NCBI GenBank assembly: GCA_016745215.1
Contig: CP050890.1
Coordinates: forward strand, 4,960,001-5,024,000
Direction of reading: 5' to 3'
Length of the DNA stretch: 64,000 bases
From: Thiohalocapsa sp. PB-PSB1
Lineage (GTDB): Bacteria > Pseudomonadota > Gammaproteobacteria > Chromatiales > Chromatiaceae
The first letter of the stretch is position 1, and the number at the start of each line of letters is the position of its first letter. The notes under the pieces were generated by a model that did no database searches, had not been told where the DNA came from, and saw nothing but the letters and a program-made list of their open reading frames with translations. Both the position numbers and the translations under genes were made by a program. This document shows positions 1 to 9,600 of the stretch, one piece after another.

Positions 1-2384
1 GTTTTGAACAACGTGATCGGCCCGATCTGTGCACCCAACTCTTCACTGCCGGTGACAGCAGCTGGTATTCGGGCACAGCCGATGGCCAGGGAATCGTCGT
101 ACCGTACATCCATCCGGGCACGGGCGCGACCTTGAGCTACTTCAACGGTATCGCCGTCTTTCACGCCGACCTTTGCCGCCTGATCTGGATGTAAAAAAAT
201 TGCGAGACTACCTGCTGATGGTGTTCGCTGCAATGATGGCGCAGCACGAACCAATTGGTCAACGCTATAGATGGGCACATTACCTACACGCATCAGTGTT
301 GTCGCGCCATCCGCAGGTAGGCTTGTTGGAGCGGCATGATCGTAAGTGCCCCGTGGGTTATTGTCGGGCATGATGCCGTTGCACGTCCTTTTAACTTCGT
401 CATGGACTTGTCGCGCACTGGCGTAGTCGAAACCATCGAGCTCAAGCAGATTGCCCAGGACTCGAAGCACTTTCCAACCTGGTCGAGCTTGACCAGGAGG
501 CGCCACGGCGCCCTGGAAACGCTGCCAGTCGCCACTTGCATTCACAAAAGTACCGGAAGTTTCCGCAAAGCTGGCAATCGGCAACATCAGGTTAGCAACC
601 GAATCCAGCGAAGGGTGACGAAACGCACTACAAGCAATCACCAGGCCGGACTCACCGAGTACGGACAGGGCTAGCGACGGATCTAGCAAATCCATGGCTG
701 GATCGAGACCCCACAACACATAGGCAGCGCGTGGTTCGGTCAACATGGCCAAAGCATTAAGTCCGGGCGCCGAGGTACTCCTGCCGCCTGCATCCAGATG
801 CGGGAGTGCGCCGGCAAGCGCAGCGCCGACGCTGTTTGCGGCACGAGGCAGAAAGCCAATCCGACAACCGGCAGCGTCAGCAATCGCATATGCCAGACTC
901 TTGATGAGCGCGTAGTCCGGGCCAGCTTCCGCGAGTGCCCCGAGTAACACAATACCGGCGTCATCGGCACCAGCATCGCGTAAGGCTTGGGCCGCAGCAG
1001 TATGTGCATCGGTGGGTTGCGCCTGATGGATGAGTTCAGCCGTGGCAGCCGTGCCGGTCTGACCCAAGACCTTTGCGATAGCCGCCAGCTCGAGCGGCAA
1101 ATCGCCGGGCGGAGCAGTAAATTGGCTTGCCGGGTGGGTTAATGCCAGTTGATATGGATTCACCACAAAGACAGACCCGCCGGCGAGCGCTGCCTTACGA
1201 ATTCGATGGGCCAGCAATGGTTGTTCCTGGCGAATGTCGCTGCCGATCAGCAACAATGCTGTCTGTTTCTCGAGCTGAGCGATAGGTAGGCCGAGCCACG
1301 GCACAGGAGGATCAGACTCATCACCACGGAAATCCTGTTGCCGCACTCGTGTATCGATGTGGAGACCGCCTATCCCGCGTACTAATTTCTGCGCCAAATA
1401 AAGTTCTTCGAGCGTTGCATTCGCCGCCATCAGCCAGCCGATCTGATCTGCGTCGACTCCCCTCAGCCCGCCGGCGGCCAGTTGCAGCGCGGACTGCCAG
1501 TCTACTTCATGCCAAATACCATCGCGCTTGACCAGGGGCGAGCGCAGGCGGGTTTCACTAGCGAGGCCCTCGTAGGAGAAGCGATCGCGGTCAGAAATCC
1601 AGGTCTCGTTGACAGCCTCGTTGTCACGCGGATGCACGCGCATCACACGGCCGCCACGCACATGCAGGTAAAGATTGGAGCCAACCGCATCATGTGCAGC
1701 GATGCCCTCTTCGCGACTCAGTTCCCATGCACGGGCGGTGAAACGGTAAGGCTTTGATGTCAAAGCACCAACCGGGCACAGATCGATAATGTTACCGGAC
1801 AATTCATGGGCGACAGTGTGCTCGACGAAAGTGCCGATACGCATCTCCTCGCCACGCCCAGTGGCGCCTAATTCCCGTGAACCAGCAATCTCGGCACCAA
1901 AACGTACACAACGGGTGCAATGAATGCAGCGAGTCATGTCCGTCGCAATGAGTGGCCCAAGGTTCTCATCCTTGACGACTCGCTTGCGCTCAGTGAAGCG
2001 AGAAACATCGCTGCCGTATCCCATGGACACATCCTGCAACTCACACTCCCCGCCCTGATCACAGATCGGGCAATCCAGCGGGTGATTGATCAGCAGGAAT
2101 TCCATGGTGCCGCGTTGCGCTTCCAGCGCTTTGTGCGAGCGCGTTTGCACTTTCATTCCATTGCCCACCGGCGTCGCACAGGCTGGCACCGGCTTGGGAA
2201 ATGGTCGCCCACCTTGCTCTGCCTCCACCAGACACATACGACAATTAGCGGCAATTGATAATTTTTGGTGATAGCAGAAGCGCGGAATCGCGATACCCTC
2301 ACGATCCGCAACGGCGATGATCATCTCGCCGGGCACAGCCTCGCAGGCGCGCCCGTCAAGTTCGATGGTGATCTTGTCCGACAT
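1..2384 (-). CDS. nuoG: NADH-quinone oxidoreductase subunit G (3' end outside window)
   Basis: Subunit G of respiratory complex I carries the iron-sulfur chain of the peripheral arm in the cytoplasm. Translating down from the ATG at 2384 gives an open frame of about 794 codons that reaches base 1 without a stop, so only the last few residues are missing (family members are about 770-800 residues). The N-terminal 2Fe-2S ferredoxin domain shows Cys37, Cys48 and Cys51. It is followed by a CPICDQGGEC cluster region near residue 100 and a TRCIHCTRC motif near residue 150. The rest is the molybdopterin-oxidoreductase-like domain. It lies 100 nt downstream of nuoF in the nuoABCDEFG operon. Confidence 0.95.
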   Translation of the reverse strand, partial: MSDKITIELDGRACEAVPGEMIIAVADREGIAIPRFCYHQKLSIAANCRMCLVEAEQGGRPFPKPVPACATPVGNGMKVQTRSHKALEAQRGTMEFLLINHPLDCPICDQGGECELQDVSMGYGSDVSRFTERKRVVKDENLGPLIATDMTRCIHCTRCVRFGAEIAGSRELGATGRGEEMRIGTFVEHTVAHELSGNIIDLCPVGALTSKPYRFTARAWELSREEGIAAHDAVGSNLYLHVRGGRVMRVHPRDNEAVNETWISDRDRFSYEGLASETRLRSPLVKRDGIWHEVDWQSALQLAAGGLRGVDADQIGWLMAANATLEELYLAQKLVRGIGGLHIDTRVRQQDFRGDESDPPVPWLGLPIAQLEKQTALLLIGSDIRQEQPLLAHRIRKAALAGGSVFVVNPYQLALTHPASQFTAPPGDLPLELAAIAKVLGQTGTAATAELIHQAQPTDAHTAAAQALRDAGADDAGIVLLGALAEAGPDYALIKSLAYAIADAAGCRIGFLPRAANSVGAALAGALPHLDAGGRSTSAPGLNALAMLTEPRAAYVLWGLDPAMDLLDPSLALSVLGESGLVIACSAFRHPSLDSVANLMLPIASFAETSGTFVNASGDWQRFQGAVAPPGQARPGWKVLRVLGNLLELDGFDYASARQVHDEVKRTCNGIMPDNNPRGTYDHAAPTSLPADGATTLMRVGNVPIYSVDQLVRAAPSLQRTPSAGSLAIFLHPDQAAKVGVKDGDTVEVAQGRARARMDVRYDDSLAIGCARIPAAVTGSEELGAQIGPITLFK

Positions 2385-2484
2385 CTGGGATTCTTTACTC
2401 CGGCTGGCCGCCGTCCAACATTGCCCTAGTTGACCTGTGCGCAACCAGGGCGCGGTCAGGATACAACTCGGAACTTAGCAGGAT

Positions 2485-3774
2485 TCAAGCGGCTTCGACC
2501 ATGGGCTTGCCATGCTCAATCAGATATTCAAATTCATGCCGGTAGTGCTTTAGGAAACTCTGTACCGGCATCGCCGCGGCATCGCCAAGGGCGCAAATTG
2601 TTCGACCACCGATACGCCCGGCTACATTATCGAGCAGATCCAGATCGCCGGGGCGGCCATGACCATGCAAAATACGGTGCAATACTCGTGACAACCAGCC
2701 TGTACCCTCACGACAGGGTGTACATTGACCGCAAGACTCGTGGGCATAAAAATGCGCCAGATTGGCCAGCACTCTGACCATGCAGGTTCCCTCGGCGATA
2801 ATAATGATCGCTCCAGAGCCAAGCATAGAACCAGCCTTGGCAATCGAGTCATAGTCCATGTCAGTTTTCAACATCACATCGCCCGGTAATACCGGTACCG
2901 ACGAGCCACCCGGAATAACCGCTTTCAGTGATCGACCGTCTTTGACTCCCCCGGCCATTTTAAGTAAGTCGCTGAAAGGCGTACCCAGAGGTACCTCGGC
3001 ATTCATCGGTTGGTTAACATGCCCGGTGATTGAAAATACCTTTGGTCCACCGTTATTCGGACGGCCTTGGTTCAGGAACCATTCGCCACCTTTCTCCAGG
3101 ATAACGGGTACCGATGCCAGCGACTCGGTATTGTTGATTGTTGTCGGCTTACCATATAGGCCGGCCTGGGCGGGGAATGGCGGCTTATAGCGTGGCTGTC
3201 CTTTCTTGCCCTCCAGCGACTCTAACAGCGCTGTCTCCTCGCCGCAGATGTAAGCCCCTGAACCAAGATGCGTGTAAAGATCGAAATCGACCCCAGACCC
3301 GAGTACATTTTTGCCGAGCAGTCCAGCGGCATAGGCATCTTCAAGGGCTTGATCAAAACGCCGAATGGGCTCGTAAAACTCACCCCGTATATAGTTATAG
3401 CCGACGGTTGCGTTGATACAGTAGCCGGCGATCGCCATGCCCTCGATCAGCTGATGTGGGTTATAGCGCAGGATATCGCGATCTTTGCAAGTACCCGGTT
3501 CGCCCTCATCGGAATTGCAGACGATGTATTTTTGTCCTGGCACGGTGCGCGGCATAAAGCTCCATTTCAAGCCGGTTGGGAAGCCCGCTCCTCCGCGACC
3601 GCGCAGTGCTGAGAGTTTCAGCTCTTCGATGATCGTGTTCGGATCTGGCTGTTCCTCGAGAATTCGCTCCCACTGCAGATAGCCACCGACTTTTCTATAG
3701 CTATCTAGGGTGTGGCGCACCTTTTCCTTCAGGTGCATGGTACGAAAGCAGACGCTGTTTTGATTGCTTACCAT
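2485..3774 (-). CDS. nuoF: NADH-quinone oxidoreductase subunit F
   Basis: This subunit holds the FMN and NADH site and the N3 cluster, and is the electron entry point of complex I. The 429-residue length is normal for the family. The glycine-rich GRGGAGFPTG motif (FMN/NADH fold) is near residue 60, and the 4Fe-4S ligand motif ESCGQCTPCREGT is near residue 345. The start chosen gives the usual short N-terminus before the SVCFRT segment. It sits between nuoE (83 nt upstream) and nuoG (100 nt downstream), so co-transcription is expected. Confidence 0.97.
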   Translation of the reverse strand: MVSNQNSVCFRTMHLKEKVRHTLDSYRKVGGYLQWERILEEQPDPNTIIEELKLSALRGRGGAGFPTGLKWSFMPRTVPGQKYIVCNSDEGEPGTCKDRDILRYNPHQLIEGMAIAGYCINATVGYNYIRGEFYEPIRRFDQALEDAYAAGLLGKNVLGSGVDFDLYTHLGSGAYICGEETALLESLEGKKGQPRYKPPFPAQAGLYGKPTTINNTESLASVPVILEKGGEWFLNQGRPNNGGPKVFSITGHVNQPMNAEVPLGTPFSDLLKMAGGVKDGRSLKAVIPGGSSVPVLPGDVMLKTDMDYDSIAKAGSMLGSGAIIIIAEGTCMVRVLANLAHFYAHESCGQCTPCREGTGWLSRVLHRILHGHGRPGDLDLLDNVAGRIGGRTICALGDAAAMPVQSFLKHYRHEFEYLIEHGKPMVEAA

Positions 3775-3858
3775 GTTGACTTGCCGCGGGCCTATGCTTG
3801 TTCGGGTGGTCGCTCCGGTTATCTGACTAGATATTCATCCCGGCCTAGGAGCAAAAAA

Positions 3859-4386
3859 TCAGTCGAGCTTTTTGATCAGTTTGTCGACCAAATCCGGCGT
3901 TACGCATTCGTGATAGGTCTTATCGATCATCACTGCCGGGGCATGACGGCATGCCCCAAGGCACTCGAACTCTTTGAATGTAAATTTGCCATCGGTGGTG
4001 GTCCCGCCATTCACGACGCCATACTTTTTCTGAATATGTTCCATCAACTCTTCGGAGCCGCAGAGCATACAAGAGATGCTGTTACAGACGCTAATCTTGT
4101 GCCTTCCAACCGGTTCTAGATCGTACATGGCATAAAAACTGGCCACCTCGTAGACGGCCACCTCTGGCATATCCAGATAGACCGCGACTTGGTTCATCAG
4201 TTCTTTGGTCAGCCAACCGCCGTTGTATTCCTGCACCAGAGTTAACGCGGGCATAACGGCGGATTGCTTCCACTCGGGCGGATATTTGGCTATTTGCTTG
4301 TCGATTTCGGCCCGGATTTCCGGCGTCAGCAGCGTTTCTTTATCTACGTCGTGGATGACGGCCAGCGGTGCGGTGCGGAAACTCAT
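3859..4386 (-). CDS. nuoE: NADH-quinone oxidoreductase subunit E
   Basis: This thioredoxin-fold 2Fe-2S subunit (cluster N1a) works with NuoF in the NADH dehydrogenase module. It has 175 residues. The cluster ligands are visible as CNSISCMLC near residue 110 and CLGAC near residue 145. Its ATG overlaps the nuoD stop as ATGA (bases 4384-4388), so translation is probably coupled to nuoD. Confidence 0.97.
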   Translation of the reverse strand: MSFRTAPLAVIHDVDKETLLTPEIRAEIDKQIAKYPPEWKQSAVMPALTLVQEYNGGWLTKELMNQVAVYLDMPEVAVYEVASFYAMYDLEPVGRHKISVCNSISCMLCGSEELMEHIQKKYGVVNGGTTTDGKFTFKEFECLGACRHAPAVMIDKTYHECVTPDLVDKLIKKLD

Positions 4387-5654
4387 CAGCGATCGATCTC
4401 CCCGAAGACCACATCCATGGTGCCAATGATGGCAACGACATCGGCAAGCATATGGCCCTTCGCCATCTCATCCATCGCAGCCATATGCGGAAAGCCAGGT
4501 GCGCGCACCTTCAATCGATAGGGTTTGTTGGCACCGTCGGAGATGATGTAACAGCCAAACTCCCCCTTGGGCGCCTCCACCGCAGCGTAAGCCTCACCGG
4601 GTGGCGGGCAGTATCCCTCGGTGAAGAGTTTAAAATGATGAATCAACGCCTCCATATCATCCTTCATTCCAATGCGCGCCGGTGGAGCAATTTTGTGTTC
4701 GTCCACCATCACAGGGCCTGGATTGGCCCTTAGCCAGTCTACACACTGACGAATAATTCGATTCGACTGCCGCATCTCCTCGATACGCACCAGGTAGCGA
4801 TCATAGCAGTCGCCATTCTGGCCCACTGGAATATCAAAATCGACATGGGCGTAGGCCGCATAAGGCTGCTTTTTGCGCAAATCCCAGGCGATTCCGGAGC
4901 CTCGCAACATCGGACCGGTAAAGCCTAGATCCAGGGCACGATCGGCATCGATTACACCAATACCGACCGTACGCTGTTTCCAGATGCGATTGTCGGTCAG
5001 TAATGTCTCGTACTCGTCCACCTGCGCCGGAAAACGGTTACTGAAATCCTCGATGAAGTCCAGTAGGGAACCCCTGCGGGGAGCATTGAGCTTGCCGATC
5101 TCGCGCTTACTGTGCCATTTTGATTTGGCTTCCGAGAATCTGGGCATGTGCTCGGGCAAGTCGCGATAGACACCGCCCGGGCGGTAGTAAGTAGCGTGCA
5201 TGCGTGCCCCTGAGACTGCCTCGTAGCAGTCCATCAGATCCTCGCGCTCGCGAAAACAGTATAGAAATACACTCATTGCGCCCACGTCCAGTGCGTGAGC
5301 ACCAAGCCACATTAGATGATTCAGTATACGGGTGATCTCATCATATAGCGTACGAATGTATTGAGCGCGGACGGGCGCCTCGATGCCGAGCAATTTTTCG
5401 ATCGCACGTACGTAACCATGTTCATTACACATCATGGAAACGTAGTCCAGTCGGTCCATGTAACCAATACTCTGATTGAATGGCTTGGACTCGGCCAGCT
5501 TTTCGGTGCCGCGGTGCAGCAGGCCAACATGCGGATCGGCACGCTGGATCACCTCACCGTCCATTTCCAATACCAATCTCAGCACGCCATGGGCGGCTGG
5601 ATGTTGGGGGCCGAAGTTCAGAGTATAATTACGAATCTCAGGCATTGGCTGCAC
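4386..5654 (-). CDS. nuoD: NADH-quinone oxidoreductase subunit D (49 kDa)
   Basis: NuoD is the 49-kDa subunit that forms the quinone pocket with NuoB at the membrane interface. It has 422 residues, and the N-terminus contains the family signature NFGPQHPAAHGVLRL. An internal Met at codon 4 is an alternative start, since the first codons lie inside the end of nuoC (17-nt overlap). The nuoC and nuoD genes are separate here, not fused as in Escherichia coli. Confidence 0.97.
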   Translation of the reverse strand: MQPMPEIRNYTLNFGPQHPAAHGVLRLVLEMDGEVIQRADPHVGLLHRGTEKLAESKPFNQSIGYMDRLDYVSMMCNEHGYVRAIEKLLGIEAPVRAQYIRTLYDEITRILNHLMWLGAHALDVGAMSVFLYCFREREDLMDCYEAVSGARMHATYYRPGGVYRDLPEHMPRFSEAKSKWHSKREIGKLNAPRRGSLLDFIEDFSNRFPAQVDEYETLLTDNRIWKQRTVGIGVIDADRALDLGFTGPMLRGSGIAWDLRKKQPYAAYAHVDFDIPVGQNGDCYDRYLVRIEEMRQSNRIIRQCVDWLRANPGPVMVDEHKIAPPARIGMKDDMEALIHHFKLFTEGYCPPPGEAYAAVEAPKGEFGCYIISDGANKPYRLKVRAPGFPHMAAMDEMAKGHMLADVVAIIGTMDVVFGEIDR

Positions 5655-6366
5655 CCCCCACCGATGCGCTCGGTTCGTCCTCTGACAAATATCGGCTGTC
5701 GTTTCGAATGACCTTGGGCACCAATACGCGCGGCTCGATCTCGACTGGCTCGTAAACTACCCGCGCCTGTTCCGGATCATAGCGCATGGCAACATGACCA
5801 CTGAGAGGGAAGTCCTTACGGAATGGATGTCCGACGAAGCCATAATCGGTTAGGATACGGCGTAAGTCCGGATGCCCGCGGAAAAGGATACCAAATAGGT
5901 CAAATGCTTCTCGCTCGAACCAATTAGCCGTTGACCAGACACCGACCACGGAATCAACGATCGGCTGAGCACCGCCCACATACGTCTTCAGCCGCAGACG
6001 TCGGTTATATTGGATCGAAAGCAGGTGGTAAACCACCGCATATCGCCTTGGATCATCGGCTACCAATTCGATATCCCGATCGACGCCTCGTCCAAAACCG
6101 CTGGTGGATGCATCCGTGGTTTCCCATTCGGACTGACCGTAGGCAGCATAGTCGACACCGCACAAGTCAATGAGCTGCTCGAAGCGTAGCGATGCATCGG
6201 CACGCAATATCTCGCAGACCGGCAGCAGCTGCTCGGCAGGCAGGCTTAGAGTCAGTTCGCCAAGAGCTGACTTCAGCTCGAAGCCGTCATCGGACCAGCG
6301 CTCGGTTAGTGAGTCAGCGAGGGCGTCGAGACGCGCATCGCCAGTGGATGGAAGCGGACCTATCAT
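5638..6366 (-). CDS. nuoC: NADH-quinone oxidoreductase subunit C (30 kDa)
   Basis: The 30-kDa complex I subunit, 242 residues. The conserved C-terminal segment shows the ERE-AFDLFGI pattern near residue 155 and the HPDLRRILTDYGF-HPFRKDFPL region near residue 170-185. It overlaps nuoD by 17 nt. The 157 nt between it and nuoB contain no gene that I can see. Confidence 0.96.
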   Translation of the reverse strand: MIGPLPSTGDARLDALADSLTERWSDDGFELKSALGELTLSLPAEQLLPVCEILRADASLRFEQLIDLCGVDYAAYGQSEWETTDASTSGFGRGVDRDIELVADDPRRYAVVYHLLSIQYNRRLRLKTYVGGAQPIVDSVVGVWSTANWFEREAFDLFGILFRGHPDLRRILTDYGFVGHPFRKDFPLSGHVAMRYDPEQARVVYEPVEIEPRVLVPKVIRNDSRYLSEDEPSASVGGAANA

Positions 6367-6523
6367 TTTGAATAATGTGTCATTTTCAATGTTCGCTCAG
6401 TGAATCTCAGAAGCTCTAAGCACTCGCGTCCCAGTTAACTCAACGAACAGATATCGATCGTAACGTGCAATCGTGTTGCCCGATCCCCAAGCTGGCGAAT
6501 GATGAGACTGGCAGACAGTCAAG

Positions 6524-7000
6524 CTAACGAGCAATGGTATTGGTGCGACGAATCTTATTTTGTAACTGCAAGATGCCATAGAGTAGTGCCTCAGCGGTTG
6601 GAGGACATCCAGGCACATAAACATCGACTGGAACGATGCGGTCGCAGCCTCGCACTACTGCATAGGAGTAATGGTAATAGCCACCACCGTTGGCACAGGA
6701 ACCCATGGAAATTACCCAGCGGGGCTCGGCCATTTGGTCGTACACTTTACGTAGTGCCGGCGCCATTTTATTGACAAGGGTGCCGGCAACGATCATGACG
6801 TCGGATTGCCGTGGACTTGGCCTGAAGATGATCCCAAAACGATCCAGGTCATAGCGAGCGGCGCCAGCATGCATCATTTCTACCGCACAGCACGCAAGTC
6901 CGAAGGTCATCGGCCACAGAGATCCAGTGCGCGCCCAATTAATTAACTTATCGGCAGATGTGGTGACAAAGCCCTCTTCAAGGACACCTTCTATACTCAT
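6524..7000 (-). CDS. nuoB: NADH-quinone oxidoreductase subunit B
   Basis: NuoB carries the terminal cluster N2 that reduces quinone. It is 158 residues long. The N2 ligands are present as the tandem cysteines in LACCAVEM near residue 37, a third in MGSCANGGG near residue 100 and a fourth in VPGCPPTAEAL near residue 130. It is the second gene of the operon, 83 nt after nuoA. Confidence 0.97.
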   Translation of the reverse strand: MSIEGVLEEGFVTTSADKLINWARTGSLWPMTFGLACCAVEMMHAGAARYDLDRFGIIFRPSPRQSDVMIVAGTLVNKMAPALRKVYDQMAEPRWVISMGSCANGGGYYHYSYAVVRGCDRIVPVDVYVPGCPPTAEALLYGILQLQNKIRRTNTIAR

Positions 7001-7083
7001 GGCTCTGCTCCCCCTTTAGAAAAGGGCTGCTCAATGCTGAATCGATGCTAACCGGTTTTCATTTCTATTCTTCCTACTATCCA

Positions 7084-7440
7084 TCATTCCCATTCCAAGG
7101 CACCTTTACGCCATTCGTAAACGAAGCCGACAACGAGAATACCAAGGAAGACGAACATAGCCATGAAGCCGGCCATTCCGAGTTCATCCAGTACGACAGC
7201 CCACGGGAAAAGAAATGCGATCTCGAGATCGAAAATGATAAATAGAATCGCAACTAGATAATAGCGCACGTCGAATTTCATACGCGCATTTTCGAAGGCA
7301 TCAAAACCGCATTCGTAGGGCGCATCTTTTTCCTGATCAGGTCTCCGCGAGCCAAGTACTGTGCCGAGCATACGCGCTACGAATCCAATCGATAAGGCAA
7401 CCACGATGAAGATCAGTATGTGTAGATAGTCCTCCAGCAT
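7084..7440 (-). CDS. nuoA: NADH-quinone oxidoreductase subunit A
   Basis: A small complex I membrane subunit with three transmembrane helices. An in-frame ATG exists at 7485, but I place the start at 7440. The product then begins MLEDYLHILIF like other NuoA proteins, and a GAGGAG ribosome-binding site lies about 10 nt upstream on the minus strand. The 118-residue length is normal. It is the first gene of the nuo operon. Confidence 0.93.
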   Translation of the reverse strand: MLEDYLHILIFIVVALSIGFVARMLGTVLGSRRPDQEKDAPYECGFDAFENARMKFDVRYYLVAILFIIFDLEIAFLFPWAVVLDELGMAGFMAMFVFLGILVVGFVYEWRKGALEWE

Positions 7441-7527
7441 CTGAATGTCTCTCCTCAGTTCGCTTATTTTTTGAATTATGAGCAATATTTTATATTTTTG
7501 ATTTTGCTCTACACACTTGAATATGAA

Positions 7528-7557
7528 AGTCTAGTGTACTAAAGCCTGGGAAGTCAA
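7528..7557 (-). promoter_or_regulatory. candidate promoter of the nuo operon
   Basis: Minus-strand TTGACT (7557-7552) and TAGACT (7533-7528) are separated by 18 nt and lie about 90 nt upstream of the nuoA start, in an AT-rich gap after tRNA-Leu. This is a sigma70-like prediction only. Confidence 0.35.
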
Positions 7558-7610
7558 GCTACAGATTACCCTATTATTATTGACTTTTCATAGACTTACT
7601 AATTGTACTG

Positions 7611-7645
7611 AAAAAGCGGCACTCGCTAATGTAAGACCGCTCTTT
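7611..7645 (-). terminator. weak hairpin after tRNA-Leu
   Basis: On the minus strand an AGCGG...CCGCT stem is followed by TTTT just downstream of the tRNA 3' end. The loop is about 17 nt and the stem is only 5 bp, so it is a weak terminator candidate separating tRNA-Leu from nuoA. Confidence 0.25.
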
Positions 7646-7648
7646 ATC

Positions 7649-7733
7649 TGGTGCCGACGGCCGGACTCGAACCGGCACGGCTTGCGCCACTGCCCCCTCA
7701 AGACAGCGTGTCTACCAATTCCACCACGTCGGC
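7649..7733 (-). tRNA. tRNA-Leu (anticodon GAG)
   Basis: This 85-nt class II tRNA has its CCA end encoded. The acceptor arms GCCGACG and CGTCGGC pair, the D-arm reads TGGTGGAATTGGTAGACA, and the anticodon loop TTGAGGG sits on a CTGTC/GGCAG stem. A variable arm GTGGCGCAAGCC and a T-arm with GGTTCGAGTCC follow. The position between secG and nuo is typical of gammaproteobacteria. Confidence 0.95.
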
Positions 7734-7852
7734 ATTGTTCAGAATGAGCTAAAGATACTCGCTGTAGGGATGATCGCTACTCAATGGCTATGGTTTGCGG
7801 ACGATAGCCATCTGAAATCCAAAACACATTGTTATGATTCATCACGAGCATT

Positions 7853-8434
7853 TTAGTTCGCTGGTTCGTTCGCTGGCTGGTTCATAGGCGGCAGATCACT
7901 GTTTTCAGGAATCTGATCTGCTGTCTGTGCGCTTGAAGATTCGACCGGCATCTCGTCCGACCCCAGATTAGGGAGATCACGGTTACCGTTTTCAGGACTG
8001 ATCGCAGCGTCCGCATTTTCTTCGGATAATTCCTCAGATTGAACTTCAGCAGTTGGAGCTTCAGGCTGGCCCTGACTCCTGATCTCGGTCGTGTCTTCGG
8101 GCACCGGGACATCGTCCATATCGACCGCGGGTTTTGGAACTACAGGCTCAGAGATAGCAGGTTTGGGTGCATCGATACCCGACATCAGCCCCTCCGGCTC
8201 CCCGACTTGAGCTGCAAAATACGCGAGAGCAATGCTTGTAAGGAAGAACAGCGTTGCCAAAACCCCGGTAGTGCGCGTTAAAAATGAACCGGAACCCTGT
8301 GCTCCAAAAACGGTCGCCGACGCTCCGCTGCCAAAAGCCGCGCCCGCATCGGCACCACGGCCATGCTGGATCAGAATCAACCCAACCAGCCCAATGGCTA
8401 AAGCAAGGTGCAGCACTGTCAGTATCAATTGCAT
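7853..8434 (-). CDS. secG: preprotein translocase subunit SecG with long acidic tail
   Basis: SecG is the small inner-membrane partner of SecYE in Sec-dependent export. Residues 1-80 match the family: a first membrane helix, the LIQHGRGADAGAAFG segment, the GSGSFLTRTTG motif and a second helix. The protein is 193 residues, whereas most SecG proteins are about 75-130. The extra C-terminal 110 residues are Pro/Glu/Asp-rich, of low complexity and probably disordered. It lies downstream of tpiA and upstream of tRNA-Leu. Confidence 0.93.
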   Translation of the reverse strand: MQLILTVLHLALAIGLVGLILIQHGRGADAGAAFGSGASATVFGAQGSGSFLTRTTGVLATLFFLTSIALAYFAAQVGEPEGLMSGIDAPKPAISEPVVPKPAVDMDDVPVPEDTTEIRSQGQPEAPTAEVQSEELSEENADAAISPENGNRDLPNLGSDEMPVESSSAQTADQIPENSDLPPMNQPANEPAN

Positions 8435-8717
8435 CGCTTGGGACTCTGCATTATCTATTATCCGCCGTCCAACTCAATAGCATCCGCAACCATAGGCTCG
8501 AGCGGCATAAGCCGGAGTAGCAACGGTTGGAAATGGCCAAGACTGACTCAATGATATCGGAGCTACCTGCTCCAGGCCATGCCAACCTAGGCCTTCGCAG
8601 CCGAAGTCGCCGGTATCGGAACCAAGGAATCAAAAAATCAATGGAGTCGACACCGGCGTACTTGAACTCGACCTGGCTAATATTGACTAGGGCCAATATT
8701 GATCGGGTCAATATCGA
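8435..8717. other. 283-bp gap between tpiA and secG
   Basis: I see no coding sequence here. The part next to tpiA holds three AATATTGA-like or AATATCGA-like elements (8680-8720), including ATTGATCGGGTCAAT, a dyad weakly similar to Crp/Fnr boxes. It presumably contains the secG promoter or the tpiA-secG leader. Confidence 0.3.
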
Positions 8718-9479
8718 TCAGGCGTTGGCGTCACCGGCCTTGCAAATAGCCAGAAAATCTGCGGCCTTTAGGGCGGCGCCGCCGATCAATCCACCATCGA
8801 TATCAGTTTGCCCGATCAATTCTTCGGCATTGTTCGGTTTCATGCTGCCGCCATAGAGGATCTGCACAAGATCTGCGACCTGCTGGCTTTTGGCTGCGAT
8901 CCGTCCACGCAGGAAAGCGTGCACGTCCTGCGCCTGCTCTGGAGTCGCTGTTACGCCCGTACCGATCGCCCAGACCGGCTCATAGGCAATGACGCCTTGC
9001 TTGAAGGCTTCCACACCATGAGCATCCAGCACTCCGTCAAGATGTTTCGCAACCACCTCCTCTGTCTTCCCACTCTCACGTTCTTCGAGCGTCTCGCCAA
9101 CGCAGAGAATAGGCGTGAGCCCATGTTTCACCGCCTGGGCGTACTTTTGCGCAATGATATCATCGGTTTCGGCATTGAACAGGCGCCGTTCGGAATGACC
9201 GATGATTGCATAAGTGCAGCCAAAGTCTTTCAGCATCGCGGCCGAGACCTGCCCCGTGAACGCACCTTCTGGTTCAGGAGAGAGATCTTGAGAGCCATAC
9301 GCAATTGCAGTCCCGGCCAACATCTCCTCAGCGAGATACAGGTAAGGGAACGGCGGGCACACGGCCACCGCGGCCTGCCGAATTTCTCCGATACCGGCCT
9401 TGATGCCGTTTAACAGATCGGTAGTATCGGCCTTGCTGGAATTCATTTTCCAGTTGCCGGCGATCAAAGGCTGTCGCAT
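8718..9479 (-). CDS. tpiA: triose-phosphate isomerase
   Basis: Interconverts dihydroxyacetone phosphate and glyceraldehyde 3-phosphate in glycolysis and gluconeogenesis. The 253-residue TIM barrel is of normal length. Active-site residues are all visible: Lys in GNWKMN at the N-terminus, His in IIGHSERR near residue 95 and Glu in AYEPVWAIGTG near residue 167. The phosphate loop YGGSMKP is near residue 210. It is upstream of secG as in many gammaproteobacteria. Confidence 0.97.
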   Translation of the reverse strand: MRQPLIAGNWKMNSSKADTTDLLNGIKAGIGEIRQAAVAVCPPFPYLYLAEEMLAGTAIAYGSQDLSPEPEGAFTGQVSAAMLKDFGCTYAIIGHSERRLFNAETDDIIAQKYAQAVKHGLTPILCVGETLEERESGKTEEVVAKHLDGVLDAHGVEAFKQGVIAYEPVWAIGTGVTATPEQAQDVHAFLRGRIAAKSQQVADLVQILYGGSMKPNNAEELIGQTDIDGGLIGGAALKAADFLAICKAGDANA

Positions 9480-9600
9480 GGTGGAACCCTCTTCAGGAAA
9501 AGGCCGGCATCATAGCCGCATGGCTTCCCGTACGCAAGCAAAACACACAAACATCGATCGGTACTTCCAACAAACCTCCAGACTGGATTAGACTGATGGG

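Noticed and set aside
8690..8720. Fnr/DNR binding site ATTGATCGGGTCAAT
   Set aside because: The half-sites do not have the TTGAT-N4-ATCAA arrangement, and it lies downstream of tpiA rather than at a clear promoter.
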